A model generated the notes under the pieces. It was not told the origin of the DNA. It did not search any database and saw nothing but the letters and a program-made list of their open reading frames with translations. A stretch of DNA of 64,000 bases from Owenia fusiformis (taxonomy: Eukaryota; Annelida; Polychaeta; Sabellida; Oweniidae): contig CAIIXF020000008.1 of the NCBI GenBank assembly GCA_903813345.2, positions 29,144,005 through 29,208,004 of the forward strand, read 5' to 3'. Positions within the stretch are counted from its first letter, which is position 1, and each line of letters starts with the position of its first letter. This document shows positions 41,001-49,990 of the stretch, one piece after another. The translations under genes and the position numbers were made by a program.

Positions 41001-44000
41001 ATTCCCTCATATTACACACATATTTCTTATTACCTGAAATGATCTTGCTACCTTTTCCGGGGTCACAATGAGACATTTCAACTCTTTTAATGGTATGGGT
41101 ACCTCATGGGAACTGAACAATGCTTTTCTTAGTTCTCCTGGAAAAGATAATGATTGGGATCTAAGTTACAGGACGAGTTATCAAATTTGATGGTTTTCTT
41201 GGTACTACTTCTTTATTTGACTTGAGACACAAGTACTTATGACCACATCAGTAAAATAATTTGCTTCATCTATTATAATACCTCAGGATGTTAAAAAATA
41301 TCAATCAGACTCCAATAATACAAATAGGATTAGAACCCCCATATATTTTGGTATAGGTCACATATCTTAATGAATAAAGAAATAATGTATTATACCTGTG
41401 ATATCAAATGTACATTTATCCATGGGAATAAATCGGCATCCTTGCATTACACAAAAGTCACTATCATTGGCTAGGACCACTGTATATAAATCACAATTCT
41501 CCATGTAATCCATGATGGCGGACTCAGCTTCAATCTTCGGATACTGAATTTTCACGTCTAGGGACTTTAAGGTCGTTAGAGCTTGGTCCATAGTCAAGCA
41601 GGGAAATCTAGATTCAATGCAGGAGTTGCCATGTGTGTCTTTATATTTCTGTAGCATTTGGTGTTGTTTTTTCACATCCTGAACATGCCTTATTTTGTGA
41701 GTAGCTAGTTTTGCTGTGAATGCATCTAGATCAGTGCCCTGGCTTGGATCCACAAAGCACACAATTTCAATGTGGTGATGACGAAGAGTATTCACAAAGC
41801 GCTTAACAAGGAGATGAAGAATACCATATTCACCCCCATAGATACCCAAATGGCGCATCTGTTTATTTGGATTCTGCTGCTTCACATATCCATCCACGAA
41901 TGTGGTGAGTTGGTATAAGAAATTAGTAAAGTCTACAAGAATTTTGATTCCTGTGCCGTCTGGTGAATTTGCTCTTGCCACAAGATCTTCAATGTCTCCA
42001 ACTTTTTCGGGATTGCGAAAGCAATGACCAAGGAGACCACGTATACCCATATCTATATGTCAGAAAAGCAAGAAAAATGTAAATATAAGTTCATTGTAAT
42101 ATGATATTTAGATTTTGGACTGTACAGGGTGTAAAATAAATATGTTCTCCCCTCCTTTTTTTTGCCTGGATGATATTTGAATTGTTCTTTAGCATATTAA
42201 AACTAGGCTTCATGGAGCAACTCCACAAGAAGTATCAGATGACTAGCTCAACAACATGCATTTTTATGCACAAAAGTTCATACTTTTGAAATTAAGGGGG
42301 AAAACATATTTATTTGACACCCTGTAGTAATGGTGGGGAAATATATAGCATAGACACACTATTTCTTGTATATTAGAAGTTTTTGATGATGTATAGTTTG
42401 CTCTCTAATATATATAGTGTTAGTGTTTTAATACTTTTTGGTCAATGTGAGTAATTTGACAATAATGTAACATACTTCAAGAAATTCTTGTCATCCTATT
42501 GAATAAATTTTTATAATATTTCACGTTAATATAATTAATGTTAATAATTTGAGAGTATAATCCCCTCATAACATGAATAAAATAACTCTTCCTAGGATCA
42601 TACACAATAAATTGTAAATGTATAAGCTGAAAAAAGGAGGAAAATCAATGCAGTGAAATATCAAAATACTGATTCAAGAGATCTTCAAGAGGTTCAATAT
42701 AAAAACTTATTTTTGTTATCTGAAATAAGTAGATTACTTGACAAAACTTAAGATAAAAGAATACTCACCAATAATTCGAAAAGCTACACTCTGAATGCCT
42801 CTAAATGATAAAAATTTATAAGTCTGCAAACATCTTGAATATTTATTGATTTACATTTCTGAGAAGTGAAACCAAAAAACTGATACTGCACTAGCATGGG
42901 GGATATTTCCCCTCAAGTTCAGTATTGGTATTGGGTCACCTTACCCATGTGATAGATCCATATAAGACTTATAGAACCATATAGGAATTCAACAAGGAGG
43001 ATTGGCCATTATAACCGCAACTATAAATTTCAAAATAAACAGTCCAAAAGATTATTATATGAATCTTAATCGGTATGTATTTCAAAATTTCTTGTCTGCT
43101 TTGGAGGACAAGTTCAATCAAAAAATTCAGATCCTCCTCATGTACAATACATTAGGGGAGGCATCAAAAGTTCAATGTATGATAAGAAACTAAATAAATT
43201 TAGTTTTGAGATTGACCCCCCTCCCCCTTAAAAATAAATACAATGAAAGTTGATTGCAGACTTTAACAATTCCCGGGCAAGCCAAAACAAGAACACTTTA
43301 CCTCCGGTTTGAGAATTTGAAAAAAAAATTCTAAAATGATGTTAGTTTTTTTGACAACTTTTGAGAGAATAGAATCATATGAATGATCTTGATGAAGACA
43401 AACATCAGGTGAAATCTATCTTTTTACACCATTCCAAATCAAAATTGCAAAAAATTTGAAATGATGAAATAATAATACAATAATTTGTAAACTGAAATGA
43501 CTTCGATTGTTACCCACTCCTCCTATAACTAGATTTATTTAGTCAACATCAACGTTTTGATACCTCCCCTTACTTCCTTGATCATACTGAATTCTGAGAA
43601 CTGAAACCAAACTCATTAATAATCTGAATACAGCTTCTGTAGAGAATTTAATTTGTTCTCAGATAATTAATCAGAAAAATGACATGTCAGAGCTGTTGTG
43701 TTAAGCTGTTAAATTGCAAAAATCCAGTCCAGAGCAGAGGGTATACTTGTGGAAGCAAATATTTGCTTAAGTTAATGGAAAAATATTACCAAGCACTGGC
43801 GGATATTTAATAGTGCAAATAATGGCTCTCAGACATGCACAAGGGAACGGAGGAATGCTCCCAAAGAGAAGGGGGGATTGCTCCCAAACCCCCAGCTTGC
43901 ATTGTGTGGACCTGGTGTGGAGCGGCACAACCCATTTGTACGCAAAAGTCAACCCCCTTTGGACCAGCCTGGCGATTCCAATTTATTCAGCTATATAATT

Positions 44001-46461
44001 GACACCAATATACATACAATATACCATCTACAGAACACCATCATATCTAGCCATTATAAAATAATATAATACATGTGCAACATTTTAGATAAATACATCA
44101 CATGAGAACACATTTCATCTTACTGTAACCATACGACATGGTTCATATCAAAAACTCAATGCATGCACAATAAGTGCCATAAGTGAAAGGAGAAATAATA
44201 GCAGACATATCATCATATCACACCATAACATTACAATACTATACCATACCATACCATACCATAGCATAGCATAGCATACCATACCATTCCATTCCATACC
44301 ATACCATGTACATAACATTGCATACCATACCATTCCATTCCATTCCATACCATACCATACCATACCATACCATACCATACCATATCATATCATATCATAC
44401 CATATATACCATACATTGTACCATACCATCACACCCAAAAAGATATTGTAACACTTACCTTTCCTCAAGAAGGGTATTTTTCTTTCGTTTCCTCGACTGT
44501 TTCTGCAATGATTCATGAACTATGCCTGGTGGTGGACTATACCCTCGTTCATGGCCTGACTTTTTAGACTTTTCAAGTATTTTGTCATTTTTCTTTAAGT
44601 CACTCTTAGCTTTTGCAGTAGATTTTTGCTTCAATTCTTTCACCTTGGTTTCTCGTTGCTTTCCCTTACCTTTCTTTTTAACCTGAATAAGTAAAAAGAA
44701 ATGTGTATGAGCAAAGTAGATATTAGATACATGTACATGTATACCTGTAAAACAACTCAACAAACAGTCTACCCAGAGACATATAAAACATGTTTCTCTG
44801 GTCTACCATTGTAGCTTTTGTACTATATATGCAAGAGATCCCGGATTCGATCCCCCGGTTCGGGGAATACCTAATTAGCTTGTCTGCGTAAAGTACATCA
44901 GTGTGTTTGACTGAGTGGTCAACAACCTGTACAAAAGCGTTTCAAATGTACTTGTATGTCTATGTTAAATGAGTGCATAAAAGAACACAGGGTCCTTTCA
45001 AGGAGAGGTTTTTAGTGCTCAAAATGGGGGGGGGGGGTTTGCCCGAACCCTGCGAACCCCCCCCCCCCCACCTGGCTACGGGCCTGATGACTGTACATAT
45101 GCAAGACCATCCAATTCTGGAAATCCCTGTTCCCTCTTCAAAACAGGAGACGCGAAAATCTTTCCTTATAAGGTCAAAATATTTCCCATGATGCAGTTCG
45201 CGGAGGAACAAATTTATACTTCTTTGTTTTTCCCTCATTGGTTTAACATGGGGAATCACACCTATTTTTCAAATGATATATTCGTTCATATTCCCGTACG
45301 AGGGTACAGAAAAAATTATTATAAACGATTGATCTCTTATTAATCTTAATATAACAGCTATTTTTTTCATTGTTTTGATTCATAGCGTGGTGAAAACGAT
45401 GATTGAAAAGTGAGAAAATATTCCGGAAGAGAAGGTCACATGATCAGTTGACTAGTCGCCATATTGGAAAAAACAATTCCATTCGACTTTCAATACTTTC
45501 ATGCCAATCTTACCGCACTACAGACTGCAACATCGATGCCACAACTGAATAAAAGTATTCCTCTTCAAATTACATCATAGAGTTACGTTAAAAACCAACA
45601 AATCACTGAGCAGTAGACCAAAGAAGAAGCGTCGCTATTATCTAGGTCACTCTGTTCAGTGGTCCGAAAGCAAAGCTATAGTACTCGTTTCCGAATTTTT
45701 GTACAATCTTTTATTGATTAAACTCGGTATACTGACTATTAAAGCAATGACAAAGAAGAATACTTCCGATGTTGTCATTGTTTTATTTAGCGTGCAGGTG
45801 TAAAAACAAAATTGCGTAATTAGTTTGATTTAGAACTTTTGGGTCACGCAAATAGCTACGCGAAATGCATAGTGAGAAAATATTGACCAATCAAATTTTG
45901 GAATTGGTATTGGTCATCTTCATGATGGTAAACAAAATACAATTAACAATATATGGGAAGTTTTGAACATTTAAGCTTACATGTTCCTGGGCCTCAATCT
46001 GCACAAAATAGACATAGTAACAATTTATGTAATGGGATCATATTAGAATTGAAGATGGCAGTGTAGAATATACTGCCATCTTTTTTATCAACCAAATTAA
46101 AAGTATGAAAAAGACCTACTAATTTTCCCTGCTCAATTTTGTGTTTGTAAAGATTAACATTGGAGTTTCTGACAACACTCGGTAATAGATTCAATGTGTC
46201 ATTTATCATTTTATTGATAGTACTTGTACATGTACCTTCAAAGTAATGCCAATTATGCATGAATATGTTTAAATAAAGTTTTTAATCACAGTGATCAAAT
46301 TGCTCTCGAATTTTGTAACTTACATTTGTGTCTTCAAATACTGGTGGGTTAGGCTTCACATTAAAAAGGGCAGATAGATCCTGTGAGTTCTTTTTCATAG
46401 CAGATTTTGAGAGTGATTCAGAAACCTGCCCGATCACATATCCCTCTTTGTCTGTAGCCAT
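23034..46461 (-). CDS. RBM34: RBM34-like two-RRM nucleolar RNA-binding protein, 12 coding exons, 445 aa
   Basis: Coding exons (minus): 46,461-46,324; 45,998-45,981 (18-nt microexon); 44,682-44,459; 33,417-33,219; 32,666-32,607; 32,227-32,184; 31,952-31,869; 26,743-26,683; 26,186-26,144; 25,624-25,506; 24,484-24,349; 23,245-23,034. All junctions are GT-AG with consistent phases and sum to 1,338 nt including the stop. The N-terminus has the [10 protein letters not shown]-type block seen in RBM34, then a long Lys-rich charged region (about 53-177). RRM1 spans about 178-272 ([16 protein letters not shown]1-like NAYVVYKE). RRM2 spans about 281-357 ([30 protein letters not shown]). The tail is basic, [15 protein letters not shown]-like. 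The family is nucleolar and linked to ribosome biogenesis (family knowledge, human protein about 430 aa). A splice acceptor at 46,469-46,470, just before TCTGAGTATGG, implies an upstream non-coding exon. A minus-strand AATAAA lies at 22,867-22,862. Confidence 0.92.
23487..23663. mobile_element. Hairpin element family D, copy 3
   Basis: It carries GGTCACATT on the left and AAATGTGACTC on the right, with the inner dyad TTGAGTATTTTGTTG / GAACAAAAGTACTCAA. It lies in the last RBM34 intron, about 240 nt upstream (in transcript sense) of the final exon acceptor. Confidence 0.7.
24539..24884. repeat. Perfect 32-bp tandem repeat, ~10.8 copies
   Basis: The unit begins TACGAAATAGAGGCTATTG and recurs exactly every 32 bp from 24,541 to 24,861, with no substitutions seen except at the two array ends. 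Perfect identity means a young or actively homogenised array. It sits in an RBM34 intron, about 55 nt upstream (in transcript sense) of the exon that begins at 24,484, in or next to the branch-point region. Confidence 0.95.
24945..25165. repeat. Degenerate ~90-bp tandem repeat, about 2.5 copies
   Basis: The phrases CTTTTCCATTGG(A/G), CATTTGATA..AAGATAT and TATTAGGACAAATGAGATAC recur with decay, near 24,955, 25,020 and 25,130. The repeat lies in the same RBM34 intron as the 32-bp array. Confidence 0.5.
25840..26136. repeat. Intronic degenerate array containing copies of an RBM34 exon-donor junction
   Basis: The plus-strand phrase TACATGGTAGATTTCAAATG is repeated with decay. Two copies (near 25,942-25,970 and 26,076-26,105) include ACTTACTATA..GGTAGATT, the reverse complement of the 3' end and donor of the RBM34 exon 26,186-26,144. 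In transcript sense they recreate AATCTACC...TATA|GTAAGT downstream of the real donor. Confidence 0.6.
26784..31342. mobile_element. ~4.6-kb element with long subrepeat-built inverted arms, in an RBM34 intron
   Basis: The outer ends are the inverted repeat TAGCGCAGTCAGATGTCC / GGACATCTGACTGCGCTA. The arms match through GTCAAATATGGGACAT / ATGTCCCATATTTGAC (27,126-27,141 and 30,975-30,990) and on inward to about 28,190 and 30,330. Each arm contains several diverged ~190-bp tandem units with GGGGTAACC(A/T)TATTTTACC. The centre (about 28,200-30,320) has broken coding-like text but no domain I recognise. The left arm carries a nested MITE at 27,800-28,039. The element's left edge is only about 40 nt from the RBM34 exon 26,743-26,683. 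I infer a non-autonomous or decayed DNA transposon. Confidence 0.75.
27800..28039. mobile_element. ~240-bp MITE nested in the left arm of the 4.6-kb element
   Basis: The ends TACACCCCCAATCTGCA and the complement of TACACTACCAATCTCAAAC are imperfect inverted repeats. The interior is full of CAGTACTG / ACAGTGCAGT dyads. The right arm of the host element lacks this block, so it inserted after the host element was formed. Confidence 0.6.
32751..32941. mobile_element. MITE of the CAGGCCCGTAGCCAG-end family
   Basis: The ends CAGGCCCGTAGCCAG and CTGGCTACGGACCTG are inverted repeats. The interior carries AACCCCCCTGG phrases and a TTTTTCACCATTTTGAGCACTT stretch (in two pieces) shared with 47,734-47,893 and 57,385-57,521. 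It lies in an RBM34 intron. Confidence 0.8.
33540..35470. repeat. Degenerate ~25-bp minisatellite (ACAGTTCATCAAACACAT-type)
   Basis: The phrases CAGTTCATCAATCACAT, AGTTCATCAAACACATG and CAAAACACACATG recur every 20-30 bp from about 33,555 to 34,190, and again at about 35,200-35,440. They are interrupted by the mariner derivative at 34,195-35,186. The multiple overlapping frames reading HQTH, FIN and SSKHT repeats are by-products of this array. Confidence 0.8.
34195..35186. mobile_element. Inverted-dimer derivative of a Tc1/mariner-like transposon
   Basis: The TA-flanked ends are CAGGGTGTCTCAAAAAAATG and its reverse complement. On the minus strand 34,588-34,388 encodes a typical C-terminus of these transposases (CGYLKECF...[20 protein letters not shown]...). 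On the plus strand about 34,840-34,990 encodes a decayed version of the same region (...[12 protein letters not shown]...). The element is therefore two head-to-head copies of one transposon end, without the DDE/D catalytic core. It is inserted inside the minisatellite. Confidence 0.75.
36412..42050 (-). CDS. XPG/FEN-like nuclease-fold protein (asteroid/FAM120-type), 8 exons, 556 aa, nested in RBM34 intron
   Basis: Coding exons (minus): 42,050-41,396; 41,137-41,034; 40,527-40,366; 38,964-38,804; 38,434-38,254; 38,082-37,950; 37,761-37,538; 36,462-36,412. All junctions are GT-AG, the phases agree, and the total is 1,671 nt with stop. It starts MGIRGLLGH, the canonical start of FEN1/XPG/asteroid proteins. 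Acidic residues fall where FEN1 has metal ligands: D40 (ILVDFTNF), D101 (VCFVDPS), E174/E176 (IEAESA), D196/D198 (ANDSDF) and D270 (TGSDFT). The C-terminal half (about 290-556) is not recognised. Members of this superfamily are structure-specific nucleases (FEN1, XPG) or RNA-binding, non-catalytic proteins (FAM120). Activity is inferred only. An acceptor just before AT|ATG (42,053-42,054) and a 32-nt candidate exon at 42,800-42,769 suggest a 5' untranslated exon. Confidence 0.85.
38566..38778. mobile_element. Tc1-type MITE in an intron of the FEN-like gene
   Basis: The ends CTCCCCTCCATAAGTTA and ACTTATGGAGGGGAATG are inverted repeats typical of Tc1-like termini. About 210 bp in all, with no coding sequence. 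It sits between exons 4 and 5 of the nested gene. Confidence 0.65.
39473..40215. mobile_element. Decayed foldback mariner-like element in an intron of the FEN-like gene
   Basis: The left end GAGTGTCCCAAAAAATGCA resembles mariner termini. About 39,540-39,620 and 40,125-40,200 are inverted copies (shared AAATGACATACCATT, CAGGAGAC and TTATTCAGTGG on one strand). On the minus strand about 40,085-40,000 reads [19 protein letters not shown], similar in style to mariner transposase C-termini. The right terminus is eroded. Confidence 0.5.
42125..42324. mobile_element. 200-bp TA-flanked MITE just upstream of the FEN-like gene
   Basis: The ends CAGGGTGTAAAATAAATATG and CATATTTATTTGACACCCTG are inverted repeats, flanked by TA on both sides. 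It starts about 75 nt upstream of the ATG at 42,050, between the candidate 5' untranslated exon and the first coding exon. Confidence 0.85.
42769..42800 (-). other. Candidate 5' untranslated exon of the FEN-like gene
   Basis: It is bounded in transcript sense by TTTTATCATTTAG and TTATTG|GTGAGT. Splicing to the acceptor at 42,053 would place it directly ahead of ATATGGGT. The joined frame happens to stay open, but family starts are at MGIRGL, so I treat it as untranslated. Confidence 0.4.
44220..44430. repeat. CCATA-type pentanucleotide microsatellite
   Basis: Near-continuous (ATACC)n and variant (ATTCC, ATAGC, ATATC) pentamers, ending about 25-30 nt from the donor of the RBM34 exon 44,682-44,459. 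The Met-Val-Trp-Tyr repeat frames across it are artefacts. Confidence 0.9.
45030..45090. mobile_element. Partial MITE end, CAGGCCCGTAGCCAG family
   Basis: Poly-G and poly-C tracts around GCCCGAACCCTGCGAACCCC, followed by the terminal CCTGGCTACGGGCCTGATG. Only one end is clearly present. Confidence 0.5.
45418..45475 (-). promoter_or_regulatory. Candidate internal promoter-like cluster
   Basis: Within about 55 bp (minus sense) there is CAATATGGCGAC (YY1-like), TCATGTGAC (E-box of the MiT/TFE type) and CTTCCGGAA (ETS-like), in an otherwise AT-rich RBM34 intron. It could start a shorter RBM34 transcript or the nested gene's transcript. This rests on motif resemblance only. Confidence 0.25.
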
Positions 46462-47733
46462 ACTCAGACTGAAAGAAATAAACATTTTCAATTAGTCCTA
46501 GTCCATGCACTTTTCATAATTGAGCTCTATTACCCTTTAATATCTGTGAATGGATTAACTAATTTGTTTTAATAAAAAACGATAAGGTACACTTGGTTTT
46601 AGCATTTTCTGAAAACATTTTCAGCATTTTCAGAAAAAATAAATCCAGCAACAATGTAGGTACCAGATTCAATATACAGAAACATCTGATTTACAGTCTC
46701 AGTGCAAACCATCCTGATTCACAAGGTCTCAGTGTTGAACTACTTCTGGGACCCAAGAAATCAAGGAATAAACTGCAATGAACGAGCCAATACTAATGCT
46801 TATGGAGTAGCAGCAGAAGCAGCAACCTTACATATTCTGAGAAACAGAGCAAAGAGGAATCTTGCCTTATCCTTATAGAAACAGTTAACCCTTTTATCCT
46901 CAGCAATTCAACGAATTGTACAGATCATGTTCAGCTAAAATATACTAAAATGGTTCCAAGCTTATCAGAACTAAAATCATTTTAACTCATGATCTATGCA
47001 GTTAATAGCTTTTCTAAACCAGGCTAGCCGTGCCCCAAGTCGGTCTCTTTTACTTATCTTGATTTCTATTATGACCGCCTTGTACCAAAGAGAAAGCCAC
47101 GTGCTTTACCGACAGTTTGTTTATGTCGGTGATTTTGACCAATAGCACGCGATCTTTCAATGTCTAAATTTAGGTTACAAACACACGAGGTAATACAGTT
47201 GTTGATTTTGCTCCAATCAGCAAGTTAGTATCGGAACCTTTGATAGTGGCATTGTGGGAAGTCCTACCTCGCTTTACTTTCATCAGCTAGCAAAACTGAA
47301 AATGACCCTCGCAAAATCGATAAACGTTTTATTTGCCAAATATAATTGAAAGTAATTTGAATGTAGTGAACCGATTTAATATCAGAAAATTGATGACTGA
47401 TCAGTTCACATATAAACACTTATAGTTATGCTGTAAAAAGGATAAAGAAAAGTAATTATGTTTCTGGTGAATGCGTTTTATTTGTAAGGGAGATACCTGG
47501 ATTTGCAGACTGCAAGCATGCCCCATATAACTTCACAACCGCATGGCGAACACGTGGATTTATTTATTGATTTTTGTGTATGACTACCGCTATTGGCTAA
47601 TGCTATAGGGCACGCGTACTAGTTGGTGCATAATTTATCATAATAACAGTGGAGATGTATCGGATTACACAAGGCGGTATTAATTCAAGATCAGATAAAG
47701 TAAAAAATACCGACTTGGGGCAAGGCTAAAACC

Positions 47734-47893
47734 AGGCCTGTAGCCAGGATTTGCCAAGGGGGGTTCACTTTTCCAAAAATTCCAGGGGGGTCTAAAAATG
47801 GCCAAAAGAAGTGCTCAGAATGGTGAAAAACTGCATGATTTTGAAAATATGCTTGCCAGGAGGGGGGGGGCTTGATCCCCCTGGCTACATTCA
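47734..47893. mobile_element. MITE of the CAGGCCCGTAGCCAG-end family
   Basis: It begins CAGGCCTGTAGCCAGG and ends CCCCCTGGCTACATT. The interior shares GTGCTCAGAATGGTGAAAAA with the copy at 32,751 in inverse orientation. It lies upstream of the RBM34 coding start. Confidence 0.75.
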
Positions 47894-47917
47894 TTATTTC
47901 ACATCAGTCCCTACCTA

Positions 47918-49611
47918 GTATGTATCCAACAGACCAAATATTCAGTCTGTTATGATTGATACCCTTCACATGGAAATTTCGGCCATATTTTGTGCACATA
48001 AATTCCTTGTTTATTACAAGAATGTTCACCTTGAAAATTGGTGAATATGTTGAAGAGATGTTCATCTAGTAGCAAAAACATTTGTATAAGGCGGGCACAA
48101 GTTGATATAAAATAATGAAATGTTCAGACTCACCAAACTTCAGGATGTGTTCATAAGTAGGTAGCAAAATCAATGTCAAGGATGTTTGAGTTCACGAGAT
48201 CCAACGAGATATGCAAATTTCGAACTTAATGACTTTTAACTTCAAACTCATGGCCATTTGATTACCTCGGCCCTTTTTTATGAATATTCCTGCTCTATTT
48301 ACTTTATACATGTCTGACATAAATCAATCGGGATGATGATAATAAATTCCAGAACAAATTTATAAATCGAATACGCTTCCGCAATGTCAACGTGTTATTT
48401 GGTTACTGATGTCACTGGTTAAATCTCGTTTATCGTTAGAATTGGAATTGCCAAAATGGCTTGACCTAATCAAAACCTTAGCTACAAGAAGCGTCTGTAT
48501 ATTTTATGGATATCTTCAGTAAGAGGACAATATGCGAAAAAAAATTATTGTAAGTTCTTTATAAGGTAATCATTTTATCATTATACAAACTTATTTGTAA
48601 CATTCATACAACACCACATTTTACAATAGGTGACTTACAGTCTGAATTTATTCAGACGAAGGGTTAGTACATGTATGTATCCAACAGACTGACTAGAAGT
48701 CAGTCTGTTATGATGTACTACTTTCCTGTGGAAATTGCAGTGAAATTTTTTGCACAAAATTATCAATTAGAGGAACCATTTATTCAATAAAATAAACATT
48801 ACAAAATGTCAATTAAATAGTAAGGTACAACTAAATGCAATAAAAAGTAACACAGCATATTGTCAAGTGGAAATAAAGCTACAGTGGGGATCATAAAGAA
48901 TTGCAAAAGCTATGAAAATTACATGCTGTCGCACATGTAATAAATTCTTACCTCAGTGTATTCAGTGCTCTATTTTCTCCGTCTTAGTAAGTCCAAATAT
49001 AGTGGAATTTGTGTCCCTAATGACAAATAAGAACTTCAAAAGTTGAATTGGATATTCACATGTTATGCCGACTCTTCAAATGTTGAGGTGATTTTGTCGC
49101 CCGATTGCGCCGGAACGGAGGATTGGCTCCCAGAATGCAACATGACACGTGCCAGCTTTCAAAATGCTGTTCCGCCATTTTCAAACCTGCCATGAGTAAA
49201 TACGGTTAACTGATGTTGCATTCTGGGAGTCAACCATCCTTGGATAACAAACATGGCGATTCATGAAAACATTCATTCGATTTGGTAGGGATTTATCCAT
49301 TATTTGCAGGTATGAAGCTTTGGATTCATTTATTGTGCTACTTTAGTGAACGGGAATTATTTTTCTACCGTTTGGGAGAGTTTGAGACAAGAAACTTGGA
49401 AATAAGCTCATTGTGACAACTTGTGAACGTTGAGTTTTATTTTTGTCCCCCACTGTAGGTGAAGTAACAAATGTGCAAATTAATTTTACCCTATCGGCCA
49501 TTTTGAATAGCACTTCCTATGTAAACAAATACTTTGGATTACCAAACTTTTACATAGGTGCCTTATAGTCTGAATATAATTCAGACTAAATAGGATATAG
49601 ACGAAGGGTAC
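47918..49611. repeat. Two direct copies of a composite repeat
   Basis: GTATGTATCCAACAGAC...CAGTCTGTTATGAT occurs at about 47,918 and 48,673. The closing motif AGGTG.CTTA.AGTCTGAAT...TTCAGAC...ACGAAGGG occurs at about 48,630 and 49,556. Each copy therefore starts and ends alike, with divergent interiors of about 0.7 and 0.9 kb. A candidate promoter and 5' exon of RBM34 would lie inside the second copy. Confidence 0.5.
48952..49190 (-). promoter_or_regulatory. Candidate RBM34 promoter and 5' untranslated exon
   Basis: In minus sense the sequence has GAAAATGGCGGAAC (YY1-like, 49,186-49,173), an E-box GCACGTGTC and a CCAAT box (GAGCCAATCC). About 200 nt further comes a strong donor, CACTGAG|GTAAGAA (exon end at 48,952). 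This could splice to the acceptor at 46,469. A plus-sense YY1-like AACATGGCGATT at about 49,250 would allow a two-way promoter. This rests on motif resemblance and splice logic only. Confidence 0.35.
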
Positions 49612-49990
49612 AGTCTACAAGTCTTTACCCAAATATTATGGGAATATTTAAATTTATGTAAAAGCAATTAGGCAAAAGCCTAGAGAAACATAACCTATGA
49701 CTTTTAAAGCAATTAAACTTGATCGAGAAATGGGTCCGTAATTCTTACAAGGTCAATCTAATTCAAAATCTTATCCCAAATATTAGAAATAAAATATGTG
49801 GGCGATAATTGGGAAAAAACTTAAAAACAGCCTATAGACAATTAATTTTAACACTATATTTAATATGTAAATTGAAAATTCTACTTTTATTATCAAATAA
49901 TGCAATACATATTACAATATAGTCTGCTTACTTTGTACAGTTTGAGTTAACGTCTATTCAAAATTTATTTTCTTTCTCATGTGGCCAGAA

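Noticed and set aside
44148-44518. Met-Val-Trp-Tyr and Tyr-His-Thr-Ile repeat frames
   Set aside because: They are translations of the pentanucleotide microsatellite.
44815-44950. Possible tRNA or tRNA-derived SINE, from GATTCGATCCCCCGG
   Set aside because: Only a B-box-like phrase is visible. I could not fold a cloverleaf or find an A box and tail.
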